NCBI GenBank assembly: GCA_946530565.1
Contig: CAMNAE010000030.1
Location: 1 to 10,700 of the forward strand
DNA from: an uncultured Oscillibacter sp.
GTDB lineage: Bacteria; Bacillota; Clostridia; Oscillospirales; Oscillospiraceae
Direction: 5' to 3'
Length of the DNA stretch: 10,700 nt
In this document: positions 1 through 5,380 of the stretch, piece by piece
Position numbering within the stretch: position 1 is the first letter of the stretch
Layout of the letters: every line of letters begins with the position of its first letter
Notes under the pieces: model-generated
What the model saw: only the letters and a program-made list of their open reading frames with translations
The model's database searches: none
What the model was told of the DNA's origin: nothing
Program-made: the position numbers and the translations under genes

Positions 1-52
1 CTTTGAAGGTGTCCACGAAGACGAGATTGGAGTGCATTTTAAATTCCTGCAT
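1..52 (-). CDS. 5' end of an unrecognised gene, cut by the left edge
   Basis: Seen: on the minus strand an ATG at 52-50 opens a frame running to the window edge, giving MQEFKMHSNLVFVDTFK (17 codons). A ribosome binding site, AAAGAGAGG, lies at 62-70 with 9 bases between its GAGAGG and the ATG. Codon third positions are GC-rich, as in the neighbouring genes, and more so than in the competing plus-strand frame over the same bases (FEGVHEDEIGVHFKFLHG then stop at 58). The frame stays open upstream of the ATG, but I see no better start there. I do not recognise the product; 17 residues are too few to assign a family. The alternative is that these bases are the 3' end of a plus-strand gene, which lacks comparable support. 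The promoter at 188-216 points at this gene. Confidence 0.4.
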   Translation of the reverse strand, partial: MQEFKMHSNLVFVDTFK

Positions 53-130
53 GGGTAACGACCTCTCTTTCGATTTGATCAGCCCGGGCAGGGCGTCTGC
101 GGCCGTCTGCGCCAGGGTGAAATGGAAAAA

Positions 131-174
131 GCAGGGGGGAATGCCGCGGAAAGATCCGCGGCATTCCCCCCTGC
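131..174 (-). terminator. Perfect 20-bp GC-rich hairpin with T-run on the minus strand
   Basis: The arms 131-150 and 155-174 are perfectly complementary over 20 bp around a 4-base loop (151-154). On the minus strand the stem is followed directly by TTTTTCCATT (130-121), a good intrinsic terminator. On the plus strand it is followed by a weaker T-rich stretch (CTCGTTGTTCTC). It could end the protease transcript, whose stop codon is 135 bases upstream. However, a strong minus-strand promoter (188-216) lies between the protease and the hairpin, so the hairpin is also the first element of the transcript from that promoter and may act as an attenuator or 5' stabilising stem. Confidence 0.75.
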
Positions 175-187
175 CTCGTTGTTCTCT

Positions 188-216
188 ACTTTAACCGAAC
201 GGCGGACGTTTGTCAA
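188..216 (-). promoter_or_regulatory. Sigma-A-type promoter, minus strand, upstream of the left-edge gene
   Basis: On the minus strand a perfect -35 TTGACA (216-211) is followed after 17 bases by TAAAGT (193-188), four of six matches to the -10 consensus. Transcription would begin near 181, about 130 bases before the ATG at 52. The first structure in the transcript would be the hairpin at 174-131. The stretch from 175 to 308 holds this promoter and otherwise no gene that I can support. Confidence 0.6.
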
Positions 217-308
217 AGCTTTTTTTGAGCCGCCCACGGTTTTTGGAGCATTTGCGAAAAGATCAGGGGAAAAATCTGTACAGAATACCGAAACCCTGCC
301 CGCAAGCT

Positions 309-1718
309 TCAGGGCAGCTCTACCGGCGCTGTGAGCGGGACGAAGTCGGGATCCAAAAGATACAGCACGGTCGCGTTCGGGGAGACCGTGACGGAGACCG
401 AGGCTCCGGCCGGGAGCGTCAGCGGGATCACCTGCGTCGCTCCCGCGCGGCCGCTCCCGAAGTGCTGCGCCGCGATCAAAAGGGCGCTCAGATCAGCATC
501 CGAATGGTTTGAAACGCGCACCGTGCCGTCATCTTCCGCGTGGATTCTGATCCCCTGCGGCAGGGCCGCAGCGGCACCGGCGAGGTTCAGAATGCCCCAG
601 CCATAGTAGTCATCGCGCCCCACGGCGCCCGCGTCGGTCGCGGTCGAAGCGAGGATCTCGCAGAGCTCGTCGGGGCTCAGGTCAGGGCAGGCGCTCTTCA
701 GGGCCGCCGCCGCGCCGGAGACGACCGGCACGGCAAAGCTCGTCCCGCTCACCTGCGTATAGCCGCCGTTGTGGTGCGTCGTGATCACACCGTGGCCGGG
801 CGCGGCGATGAAGACGGACTCGTTGTGGTTCGAGCGCGCGGCGATGAGGCCGCTGCTTGTAATGGAGCCCACGCCGATCGCACTTTCATAGCCGGCGGGG
901 TAGTAGACCGTGCTGCCGCCGCCGTTGCCGGCGGCCGAGACGACGAGCACGCCCTTTGACGCGGCGTAATTGACCGCCTCCGCCATCGCGGTCGAATTGC
1001 TCGTAAAGCCGAGGCTCATGTTGATGATGTCGCAGTCGAATTCGTCGACCGCGGCGTAGATCGCTTTTGCGATCAGGCTCAGGAGTGTATTTTTCTCGTT
1101 GAAGCACTTTAAGGGAACGAGCGTCGCGTCCGGTGCCGTTCCGATGCAACCCGTGTCTGCGCGGCCGGCGATGAGCCCGGCGACGTGGGTGCCGTGGCCG
1201 TAGGTGTCGGTCGTGTCGTCGCTGCCGTCGATGAAGTTCCGGCCCGGGGCGAGGCGTCCGGCGAGCGCCTCATGTTCCGAGACGCCGGAGTCGATGATGC
1301 CGACGCGGACGCCCGCGCCGGTGAAGCCAGCGTCGTACAGGGCCGCGGCGCCGATCAGGTCGAGGTGCCACATGCGGTCCTCGTACCAGGGGGAGAGCGT
1401 TCCGTAAAGCCGCGGCGCCGTCACGGTGAGTGAGCCGGGGGATTCTTCGGTGACGAGCGGCGCGGACGCATCCGGAAGCGAGACGAGCGCGTCTTCTTCG
1501 TACCAGACGACGAGATCGTCCTGGAGAAGCCGCCGCAGCTCCGCGGCGTCGACGCTCACAAAGGGCTCCTCGGCAGCCGCGCCGGCCTCGGGGCGGAGCT
1601 TGGCAAGATACATCGCCCCGTCGTCCGCGGCTGCGGCGCAGGGCACGAAAAGCAGCGCGCAGAGCGTGAAAAGAGCGAGTGCGCGCTTTATATAGACACC
1701 AGGCCTGAGACAGAGCAA
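309..1718 (-). CDS. Secreted subtilisin-like serine peptidase (S8 family)
   Basis: A 469-residue S8 (subtilase) endopeptidase, predicted to be exported. Residues 11-31 (KR, then a hydrophobic run ending in alanines) form a Sec signal peptide. Residues about 35-85 look like an I9-type propeptide (VVWYEEDALVSLP). The catalytic domain spans about 115-385 with all key residues: Asp143 in IIDSG, His175 in HGTHVAG, the oxyanion Asn265 in SAAGN and Ser327 in GTSFAVP; NMSLG near 233-237 is the substrate-groove strand. The last 85 or so residues look beta-rich and match nothing I recognise; I see no LPXTG or other wall anchor. The start is TTG, chosen because AAGGGGG sits 8 bases upstream and no ATG or GTG precedes the signal peptide in frame. 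It has its own promoter and is transcribed away from rsmD. The substrate cannot be read from the sequence. Confidence 0.93.
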   Translation of the reverse strand: MLCLRPGVYIKRALALFTLCALLFVPCAAAADDGAMYLAKLRPEAGAAAEEPFVSVDAAELRRLLQDDLVVWYEEDALVSLPDASAPLVTEESPGSLTVTAPRLYGTLSPWYEDRMWHLDLIGAAALYDAGFTGAGVRVGIIDSGVSEHEALAGRLAPGRNFIDGSDDTTDTYGHGTHVAGLIAGRADTGCIGTAPDATLVPLKCFNEKNTLLSLIAKAIYAAVDEFDCDIINMSLGFTSNSTAMAEAVNYAASKGVLVVSAAGNGGGSTVYYPAGYESAIGVGSITSSGLIAARSNHNESVFIAAPGHGVITTHHNGGYTQVSGTSFAVPVVSGAAAALKSACPDLSPDELCEILASTATDAGAVGRDDYYGWGILNLAGAAAALPQGIRIHAEDDGTVRVSNHSDADLSALLIAAQHFGSGRAGATQVIPLTLPAGASVSVTVSPNATVLYLLDPDFVPLTAPVELP

Positions 1719-1726
1719 GGCGGATA

Positions 1727-1733
1727 CCCCCTT
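1727..1733 (-). promoter_or_regulatory. Ribosome binding site that fixes the protease TTG start
   Basis: AAGGGGG on the minus strand ends 8 bases before the TTG at 1718-1716. This spacing and strength make TTG the likely start even though it is the weakest of the common start codons. Confidence 0.75.
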
Positions 1734-1813
1734 ATCATAATCATAAGGAAAAGAGCAGAGTTCGCCTGCCGCGCAGGGGGATAAAAATATGCGGAGCAGG
1801 CTTGAGCAAGCTG

Positions 1814-1843
1814 ATTATACCCGCCATCCAGCCCCCACGTCAA
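1814..1843 (-). promoter_or_regulatory. Sigma-A-type promoter of the protease gene
   Basis: On the minus strand TTGACG (1843-1838) and a perfect TATAAT (1819-1814) are separated by 18 bases. Transcription should start near 1807, giving an untranslated leader of almost 90 bases. Two small dyads lie in or near the leader: GCTTG/CAAGC at 1800-1811, covering the predicted start point, and CCTGC/GCAGG at 1765-1777. Confidence 0.75.
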
Positions 1844-1885
1844 GGGCGTTCTCAGCCCGCTTTTTTGAAAAATGCCAAAAAGGGA

Positions 1886-1914
1886 TTGCAAAGCGGGGCC
1901 AAATGGCGTAAAAT
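1886..1914 (+). promoter_or_regulatory. Sigma-A-type promoter of the rsmD-coaD operon
   Basis: TTGCAA (1886-1891), a 17-base spacer and TAAAAT (1909-1914) form a good promoter. An A/T-tract stretch immediately upstream (1861-1882) resembles an UP element. Transcription would start near 1921, about 43 bases before rsmD. It stands back to back with the protease promoter; the two -35 boxes are 42 bases apart. Confidence 0.7.
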
Positions 1915-1963
1915 AACGGGAACAATTGCCGGGGCTGATGCCGGCGTGAAGGGGGGCGGCGCC

Positions 1964-2533
1964 ATGCGCGTGATCACAGGAACGGCCAGAGGGCGGCATT
2001 TAAAGCAGCTCGAGGGCATGGAGACCCGCCCGACGACCGACCGCGTCAAGGAGGCGCTCTTCAGCGTGCTCCAGTTCGACATCGAGGGCCGGCGCGTGCT
2101 CGATCTCTTCGCCGGCACGGGGCAGCTTGGCATCGAATGCCTCTCCCGCGGGGCCGAGAGCTGCGTCTTCGTCGACCGCCGCGCCGACGCCGTGCGCCTG
2201 ATCCGAGAAAACCTCGCGCTCACCGAGCTCACCTCGCGCGCGCGGGTGATCGCCGGGGATTCGATGGCCTATCTGAAATCCGTGCGGACGCCCTTCGACA
2301 TCATCCTTTTGGACCCGCCCTATTCCGCGGGGCTGCTCGCGCCGGCGATCGCGCAGATCGCGCGGCACGACCTGCTCGCCCCGCACGGCTATATGACCGC
2401 CGAGCACCCGGTCGGCATGGCCGTACCGGCGCTCGCGCCGCCCTACCGCCTCCATAAGACCTACCGCTACGGCAAGATCGCGGTCACGGTCTACCGCCGC
2501 GCCGGCGACGAACCGGAGGCGGGCGAACCATGA
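1964..2533 (+). CDS. rsmD: 16S rRNA (guanine(966)-N(2))-methyltransferase RsmD
   Basis: A 189-residue SAM-dependent methyltransferase that makes m2G966 in the small-subunit rRNA, acting on assembling 30S particles in the cytoplasm (family knowledge). Seen: the N-terminal RVITGTARGRHL and TRPTTDRVKEALF signature of the family (residues 2-33), the SAM-binding motif DLFAGTGQLGIECLSRGA (47-64), and the catalytic DPPY (117-120). Length matches the family. The ATG at 1964 is chosen because AAGGGGGG ends 7 bases upstream and the family begins at this RVI(T/G)G; an in-frame extension back to 1802 would cover the promoter and is rejected. It is the first gene of an operon with coaD (19-base gap), an association common in Firmicutes (ylbH-coaD in Bacillus subtilis). 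Confidence 0.95.
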   Translation: MRVITGTARGRHLKQLEGMETRPTTDRVKEALFSVLQFDIEGRRVLDLFAGTGQLGIECLSRGAESCVFVDRRADAVRLIRENLALTELTSRARVIAGDSMAYLKSVRTPFDIILLDPPYSAGLLAPAIAQIARHDLLAPHGYMTAEHPVGMAVPALAPPYRLHKTYRYGKIAVTVYRRAGDEPEAGEP

Positions 2534-2552
2534 TAAAAGCGAGGGATCCCGC

Positions 2553-3044
2553 ATGATCACTGCTGTCTGCTCCGGCAGCTTCGACCCCATCACGCTGGGG
2601 CATATGGATATCATCCGCCGCGCGGCGGCCTGCTTCGATCAGGTCCTGGTCTGCGTGAGCGCGAACACCGAAAAGCGCAGCCCCATGTTCACGACCGAGC
2701 AGAAGCTTGCGCTCGTGCGCGAGGCGATCCGCCCGATCCCGAACGCCAGGGCAGAGCTCCTGCACGGGCTCATCGCGGATTTTGCGGTCGAGCACGGCGC
2801 GCACATCATCGTGCGCGGCGTGCGCAATGTGAGCGACCACGACTCAGAGACACAGATGGCGATCATCAACCGCTCGATCCGCCCGGAGCTCGAGACGATG
2901 TTTCTGCCCGCGAGCCCGGAATACCAGCACTTCAGCTCCTCCATGGTGCGCGACATGATCCTCTACGGCCGTCCGCTGGAGCTGTATCTGCCAAAGGAAA
3001 TACTGCCGATGGTGCGGCAATTCATACAGGACAAGGAGAGATGA
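2553..3044 (+). CDS. coaD: Phosphopantetheine adenylyltransferase CoaD
   Basis: A 163-residue nucleotidyltransferase that transfers AMP from ATP to 4'-phosphopantetheine, giving dephospho-CoA, the penultimate step of coenzyme A synthesis. Seen: the nucleotide-binding SGSFDPITLGH (residues 7-17, with TLGH as the T/HxGH motif), the NTEKRSPMF substrate loop (38-46), Arg88 and Arg91 in VRGVRN, and SSSMVRD (128-134), the counterpart of the ISSTLVR motif that binds ATP. Length equals the family norm. The start is supported by GAGGG at 2541-2545, 7 bases before the ATG. One oddity: where most bacterial CoaD proteins have a D(F/L)(E/D)YE segment after the GLR loop, this one reads SDHDSE (94-99). The active-site residues are otherwise kept, so activity is expected. 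Confidence 0.95.
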   Translation: MITAVCSGSFDPITLGHMDIIRRAAACFDQVLVCVSANTEKRSPMFTTEQKLALVREAIRPIPNARAELLHGLIADFAVEHGAHIIVRGVRNVSDHDSETQMAIINRSIRPELETMFLPASPEYQHFSSSMVRDMILYGRPLELYLPKEILPMVRQFIQDKER

Positions 3045-3047
3045 GCT

Positions 3048-3578
3048 GTGGCGAACGAAACCAATGCCAATGAGATGGAAGTCAATCGGCTGATCGACCT
3101 GCTCTACGAGCGCATCGAGGACGCCCGCTCCCCCGCGCTCAAGCCCAATATGAGCATGGTGGACCGCGACGAGATGCTCGACCTGCTGGACGACCTCAGG
3201 GCCCAGCTGCCCACCGAGCTCAAGCGTGCGCAGGACCTTTTGGCCAAGCGCGACAAATTCATCGAGGACGCCAAGCGCGAGGTCGAGCGCATGCTCAAAA
3301 ACGCCGAGGCCGAGGCGAAGCAGAAGGTCTCCGACAGCGAGATCACCTATCAGGCCCAGGAGGAGGCGCGCCGCATCCTCGCCCGCGCCGAGGGCCGCTC
3401 CGCCCAGCTCTACGAGGTCGCGAACCACTACGCCGAGGATCTCATGAGCCGCCTCGAGGAGGCGACTGCGGCCGCGCTCAGCGAGGTCAAGGACTCCCGC
3501 GCCCGCTTCCGCGCCGCTTCCGCCGAGAAGCAGCAGAAGAGCCGCGAGTCTCTCGCGGCCGCAGAAGCCGAGAGCTGA
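3048..3578 (+). CDS. Coiled-coil protein, ATP synthase B-subunit-like, in the coaD operon
   Basis: A 176-residue, highly charged, almost wholly helical soluble protein without signal peptide or membrane segment. Residues about 5-60 are predicted helix with a conserved-looking start (VNRLIDLLYERIEDA, then RDEMLDLLDDLRAQLP). Residues about 57-140 form a long heptad-rich coiled coil rich in Ala, Glu, Arg and Lys, and the tail is Ala/Glu/Ser-rich. I know similar proteins after coaD in clostridia, usually labelled 'ATPase' or compared with F/V-ATPase stalk subunits or DivIVA; that resemblance is mainly coiled-coil composition and does not show ATPase activity (no Walker motif is present). The start is GTG, with AAGGAG 9 bases upstream lying inside the end of coaD; the two genes are 3 bases apart, so translation is probably coupled. 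A strong terminator follows. The function is unknown; a scaffold or division role is only a guess. Confidence 0.85.
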   Translation: MANETNANEMEVNRLIDLLYERIEDARSPALKPNMSMVDRDEMLDLLDDLRAQLPTELKRAQDLLAKRDKFIEDAKREVERMLKNAEAEAKQKVSDSEITYQAQEEARRILARAEGRSAQLYEVANHYAEDLMSRLEEATAAALSEVKDSRARFRAASAEKQQKSRESLAAAEAES

Positions 3579-3600
3579 GGGGAAAACGCGCCCCGGATCC

Positions 3601-3653
3601 GGCTGTCGAAAATTTCGTTAAAAATGACGAATTGGTAACAAATAATGACAGCC
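3601..3653. repeat. Interrupted inverted repeat in the AT-rich gap after the coiled-coil gene
   Basis: GGCTGTC (3601-3607) pairs with GACAGCC (3647-3653). Inside it, GTTA (3617-3620) can pair with TAAC (3636-3639), giving a nested AT-rich structure. There is no T-run after it, so it is not an obvious terminator. The non-coding gap from 3579 to 3976 also holds a terminator, the mraZ promoter and MraZ boxes, each listed separately. Confidence 0.35.
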
Positions 3654-3684
3654 AAAACCCCAATATCTTGAAGCAGATATGCAG

Positions 3685-3735
3685 CAAAACCTCAAATTGA
3701 CACAACGGCTTGTGTCAATTTGAGGTTTTGTTTTT
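3685..3735 (+). terminator. Intrinsic terminator of the rsmD-coaD operon
   Basis: Arms 3685-3705 and 3710-3730 pair perfectly over 21 bp around the loop CGGC. The right arm ends in TTTTG and is followed by TTTTT (3731-3735). It lies 106 bases after the coiled-coil gene stop and isolates that operon from the dcw cluster. Confidence 0.92.
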
Positions 3736-3844
3736 ACGTAAACCAAGGGAACCAAACTCAAACACCTGTTTGAAAATTCGCGATTTGTGGTAAAAACCGG
3801 GCAAAAAGCGGGATTATCCATAAAAAATGTTTGAAAAAATTCAC

Positions 3845-3872
3845 TTGCAAAATTGATTTTCTCTGTTATACT
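3845..3872 (+). promoter_or_regulatory. Promoter of the mraZ (dcw) operon
   Basis: TTGCAA (3845-3850), a 16-base spacer and TATACT (3867-3872) preceded by the extended -10 dinucleotide TG (3864-3865). Transcription should begin near 3879, leaving a leader of almost 100 bases. The leader carries two small potential hairpins: GTGGT/ACCAC (3894-3898 with 3906-3910) and GGGC/GCCC (3915-3918 with 3925-3928). Confidence 0.75.
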
Positions 3873-3883
3873 CATAAGTAACG

Positions 3884-3900
3884 GTGGGGAAATGTGGTGA
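3884..3900 (+). promoter_or_regulatory. Two putative MraZ-binding boxes
   Basis: GTGGGGA (3884-3890) and GTGGTGA (3894-3900) repeat directly with a 10-base period, right after the predicted transcription start. MraZ is known to bind short direct repeats of the GTGGG/TGGGN type, one helical turn apart, before its own gene and to repress the dcw operon. The match to consensus is by eye, and a third box is not evident. Confidence 0.5.
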
Positions 3901-3976
3901 AGCAGACCACAAAAGGGCAGAAACGCCCAAATTCCCGCCGGTTTTGACCCGAAATTGGGGGAAGGGGGCAGGGAAG

Positions 3977-4402
3977 ATGCGTCTGATCGGCAAGTACAGC
4001 AACAATATCGACGCCAAGGGCCGCATCGTGATCCCGGCACCCCTGCGCGAGGCGATGGGCTCCGTGCTCTATATCACGATCGGCACGGGCAATTATCTTG
4101 CGATCTACCCCGAAAAGAAATGGGAGGAGCTCTCCGAGCAGATCGACCGGGCCGACTACAACCAGGCCCGCGTGCTGTCGCTGCTCTATGCGAACGCTGT
4201 GTGCTGCGAGCCCGACGCGCAGGGCCGCGTGCTGCTGCCGGCGAACCTCCGCAAATATGCGGGGCTCCAGAAAAACGCGGTGATCACCGGCGCGAACGCC
4301 TGGTGCGAGATCTGGGACGAGAAGGCATGGGACGCGCACGAGCAGGCGCTTTTGAGCGAGGATCTCGCCGCCGCGATGAGCGCGCTGCGGCCTGGTTCCT
4401 GA
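3977..4402 (+). CDS. mraZ: Transcriptional regulator MraZ
   Basis: A 141-residue DNA-binding protein, first gene of the dcw cluster and, in studied species, a repressor of its own operon that forms ring-shaped oligomers. Seen: two tandem AbrB-like (SpoVT-AbrB) domains, each with its signature, DAKGRIVIPAPLR (residues 12-24) and DAQGRVLLPANLR (80-92). The start LIGKYSNNIDAKGR and the length are typical. The ATG at 3977 is chosen because AAGGGGG (3962-3968) is 8 bases upstream and the family begins here; an in-frame extension to 3884 would overlap the leader and the MraZ boxes and has no counterpart in the family. The stop is 4 to 13 bases before rsmH, depending on which rsmH start is used. Confidence 0.96.
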   Translation: MRLIGKYSNNIDAKGRIVIPAPLREAMGSVLYITIGTGNYLAIYPEKKWEELSEQIDRADYNQARVLSLLYANAVCCEPDAQGRVLLPANLRKYAGLQKNAVITGANAWCEIWDEKAWDAHEQALLSEDLAAAMSALRPGS

Positions 4403-4415
4403 CGCCGTGACCGCC

Positions 4416-5354
4416 ATGGAATATACGCACAAGCCGGTACTGCTCCGGGAGTGCCTGGAGGCGCTTGAGATCCGCCCCGACGGGACCTATCTTGACGGAA
4501 CGCTCGGCCGGGCCGGGCACTCCAGCGAGATCTTATCGCGGCTCGGGCCCGGCGGTCGCCTGATCGGCCTTGACCGCGACGACGCGGCGATCAAAGCCGC
4601 GCGGGAGCGGCTCCGTGCCGATGAAGATGACCGCGTCACGCTCGTGCACGCGAATTTTCAGGACCTCGGCGCCGTGCTCGCGGAGCTCGGAAGGCCCGCT
4701 GTCGACGGTATGCTCTTCGACCTCGGCGTCTCCTCGCCGCAGCTCGATGACGCTGAGCGCGGCTTTTCCTACCAGAAAGACGCCCCGCTGGACATGCGCA
4801 TGGACCGGCGCGAGGGGCTGACCGCCCGTGATATCGTGAACGAGTGGAGCTATGAAGAGCTCCGCCATATCCTCTATGACTACGGCGAGGAGCGCTATGC
4901 CCCCGCCATCGCCCGCGCGATCGTGAAGAAACGCGCGGAATCCCCGATCGAAACGACGCTGGAGCTCTCCGACCTGATCCGCGCGGCGATGCCGCCTGCG
5001 GCCAGGCGCGAGAAGCAGCATCCTGCCAAGCGCAGCTTTCAGGCGATCCGCATCGCGGTGAACCGGGAGCTGGAGGCGCTTTCGCCGATGCTCGAGGCCG
5101 CGGTCGAGGGCCTCAGGCCGGGCGGGCGCCTTGCGGTCATCACGTTCCACTCGCTCGAGGACCGCATCGTCAAAACGACCTTCCGGGATCTGACGCAGGG
5201 CTGCACCTGCCCGCCGTCGTTCCCGGTGTGCGTCTGCGGCAACAAGCCGAAGATCCGGCTCGTTTCCCGCAGGCCGATCGTGGCCGGTGACGAGGAACTC
5301 AATGAAAACGCCCGCGCGCGCTCAGCCAAGCTGCGCGTCGCGGAGAAGCTGTGA
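4416..5354 (+). CDS. rsmH: 16S rRNA (cytosine(1402)-N(4))-methyltransferase RsmH (MraW)
   Basis: A 312-residue SAM-dependent enzyme that methylates N4 of C1402 in the ribosomal P site. Seen from the ATG at 4416: HKPVLLRECLEAL at the N-terminus, SAM motif LDGTLGRAGHS (residues 26-36), FDLGVSSPQLD near 104-114, the Lys/Arg-rich RSFQAIRIAVNRELEAL near 206-222, and the FHSLEDRIVK motif near 245-254. A cysteine-rich stretch (CTCPPSFPVCVCGNKPK) near the C-terminus is typical of Gram-positive members. Two starts are possible: GTG at 4407 (three extra residues, VTA) or ATG at 4416. Neither has a good ribosome binding site, so translation is probably coupled to mraZ. ATG is preferred because it matches the usual M-x-x-x-HxPVLL beginning and the length. 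Confidence 0.95.
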   Translation: MEYTHKPVLLRECLEALEIRPDGTYLDGTLGRAGHSSEILSRLGPGGRLIGLDRDDAAIKAARERLRADEDDRVTLVHANFQDLGAVLAELGRPAVDGMLFDLGVSSPQLDDAERGFSYQKDAPLDMRMDRREGLTARDIVNEWSYEELRHILYDYGEERYAPAIARAIVKKRAESPIETTLELSDLIRAAMPPAARREKQHPAKRSFQAIRIAVNRELEALSPMLEAAVEGLRPGGRLAVITFHSLEDRIVKTTFRDLTQGCTCPPSFPVCVCGNKPKIRLVSRRPIVAGDEELNENARARSAKLRVAEKL

Positions 5355-5367
5355 TGAGAGAAAAAGC

Positions 5368-5374
5368 AGGAGGG
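5368..5374 (+). promoter_or_regulatory. Ribosome binding site that decides the ftsL start
   Basis: AGGAGGG lies 6 bases before the ATG at 5381. In-frame alternatives are GTG at 5351 and ATG at 5354, the latter overlapping the rsmH stop as TGATG with GGAG 8 bases before it. They would translate the ribosome binding site itself and use AGA codons that are rare in this window, so 5381 is favoured. Confidence 0.65.
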
Positions 5375-5380
5375 AGAACC

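Noticed and set aside
2..58. Plus-strand frame ending FEGVHEDEIGVHFKFLHG as the 3' end of a gene
   Set aside because: Third-position GC is lower than in the opposite minus-strand frame, which also has a start codon with a good ribosome binding site.
296..317. CTGCCC/GGGCAG hairpin around the protease stop codon as its terminator
   Set aside because: The stem is 6 bp with a 10-base loop and no T-run follows on the minus strand; the hairpin at 131-174 is far better.
1802..1963. In-frame N-terminal extension of rsmD
   Set aside because: It would cover the rsmD promoter and has no family counterpart; a strong ribosome binding site supports 1964.
3579..3594. GGGG/CCCC pairing right after the coiled-coil gene as a terminator
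   Set aside because: Only 4 bp of stem and no T-run; the 21-bp terminator at 3685-3735 explains the end of the operon.
3618..4040. Minus-strand open frame across the mraZ leader
   Set aside because: It begins inside mraZ on the opposite strand, crosses the terminator and promoter, has atypical composition and no ribosome binding site worth noting.
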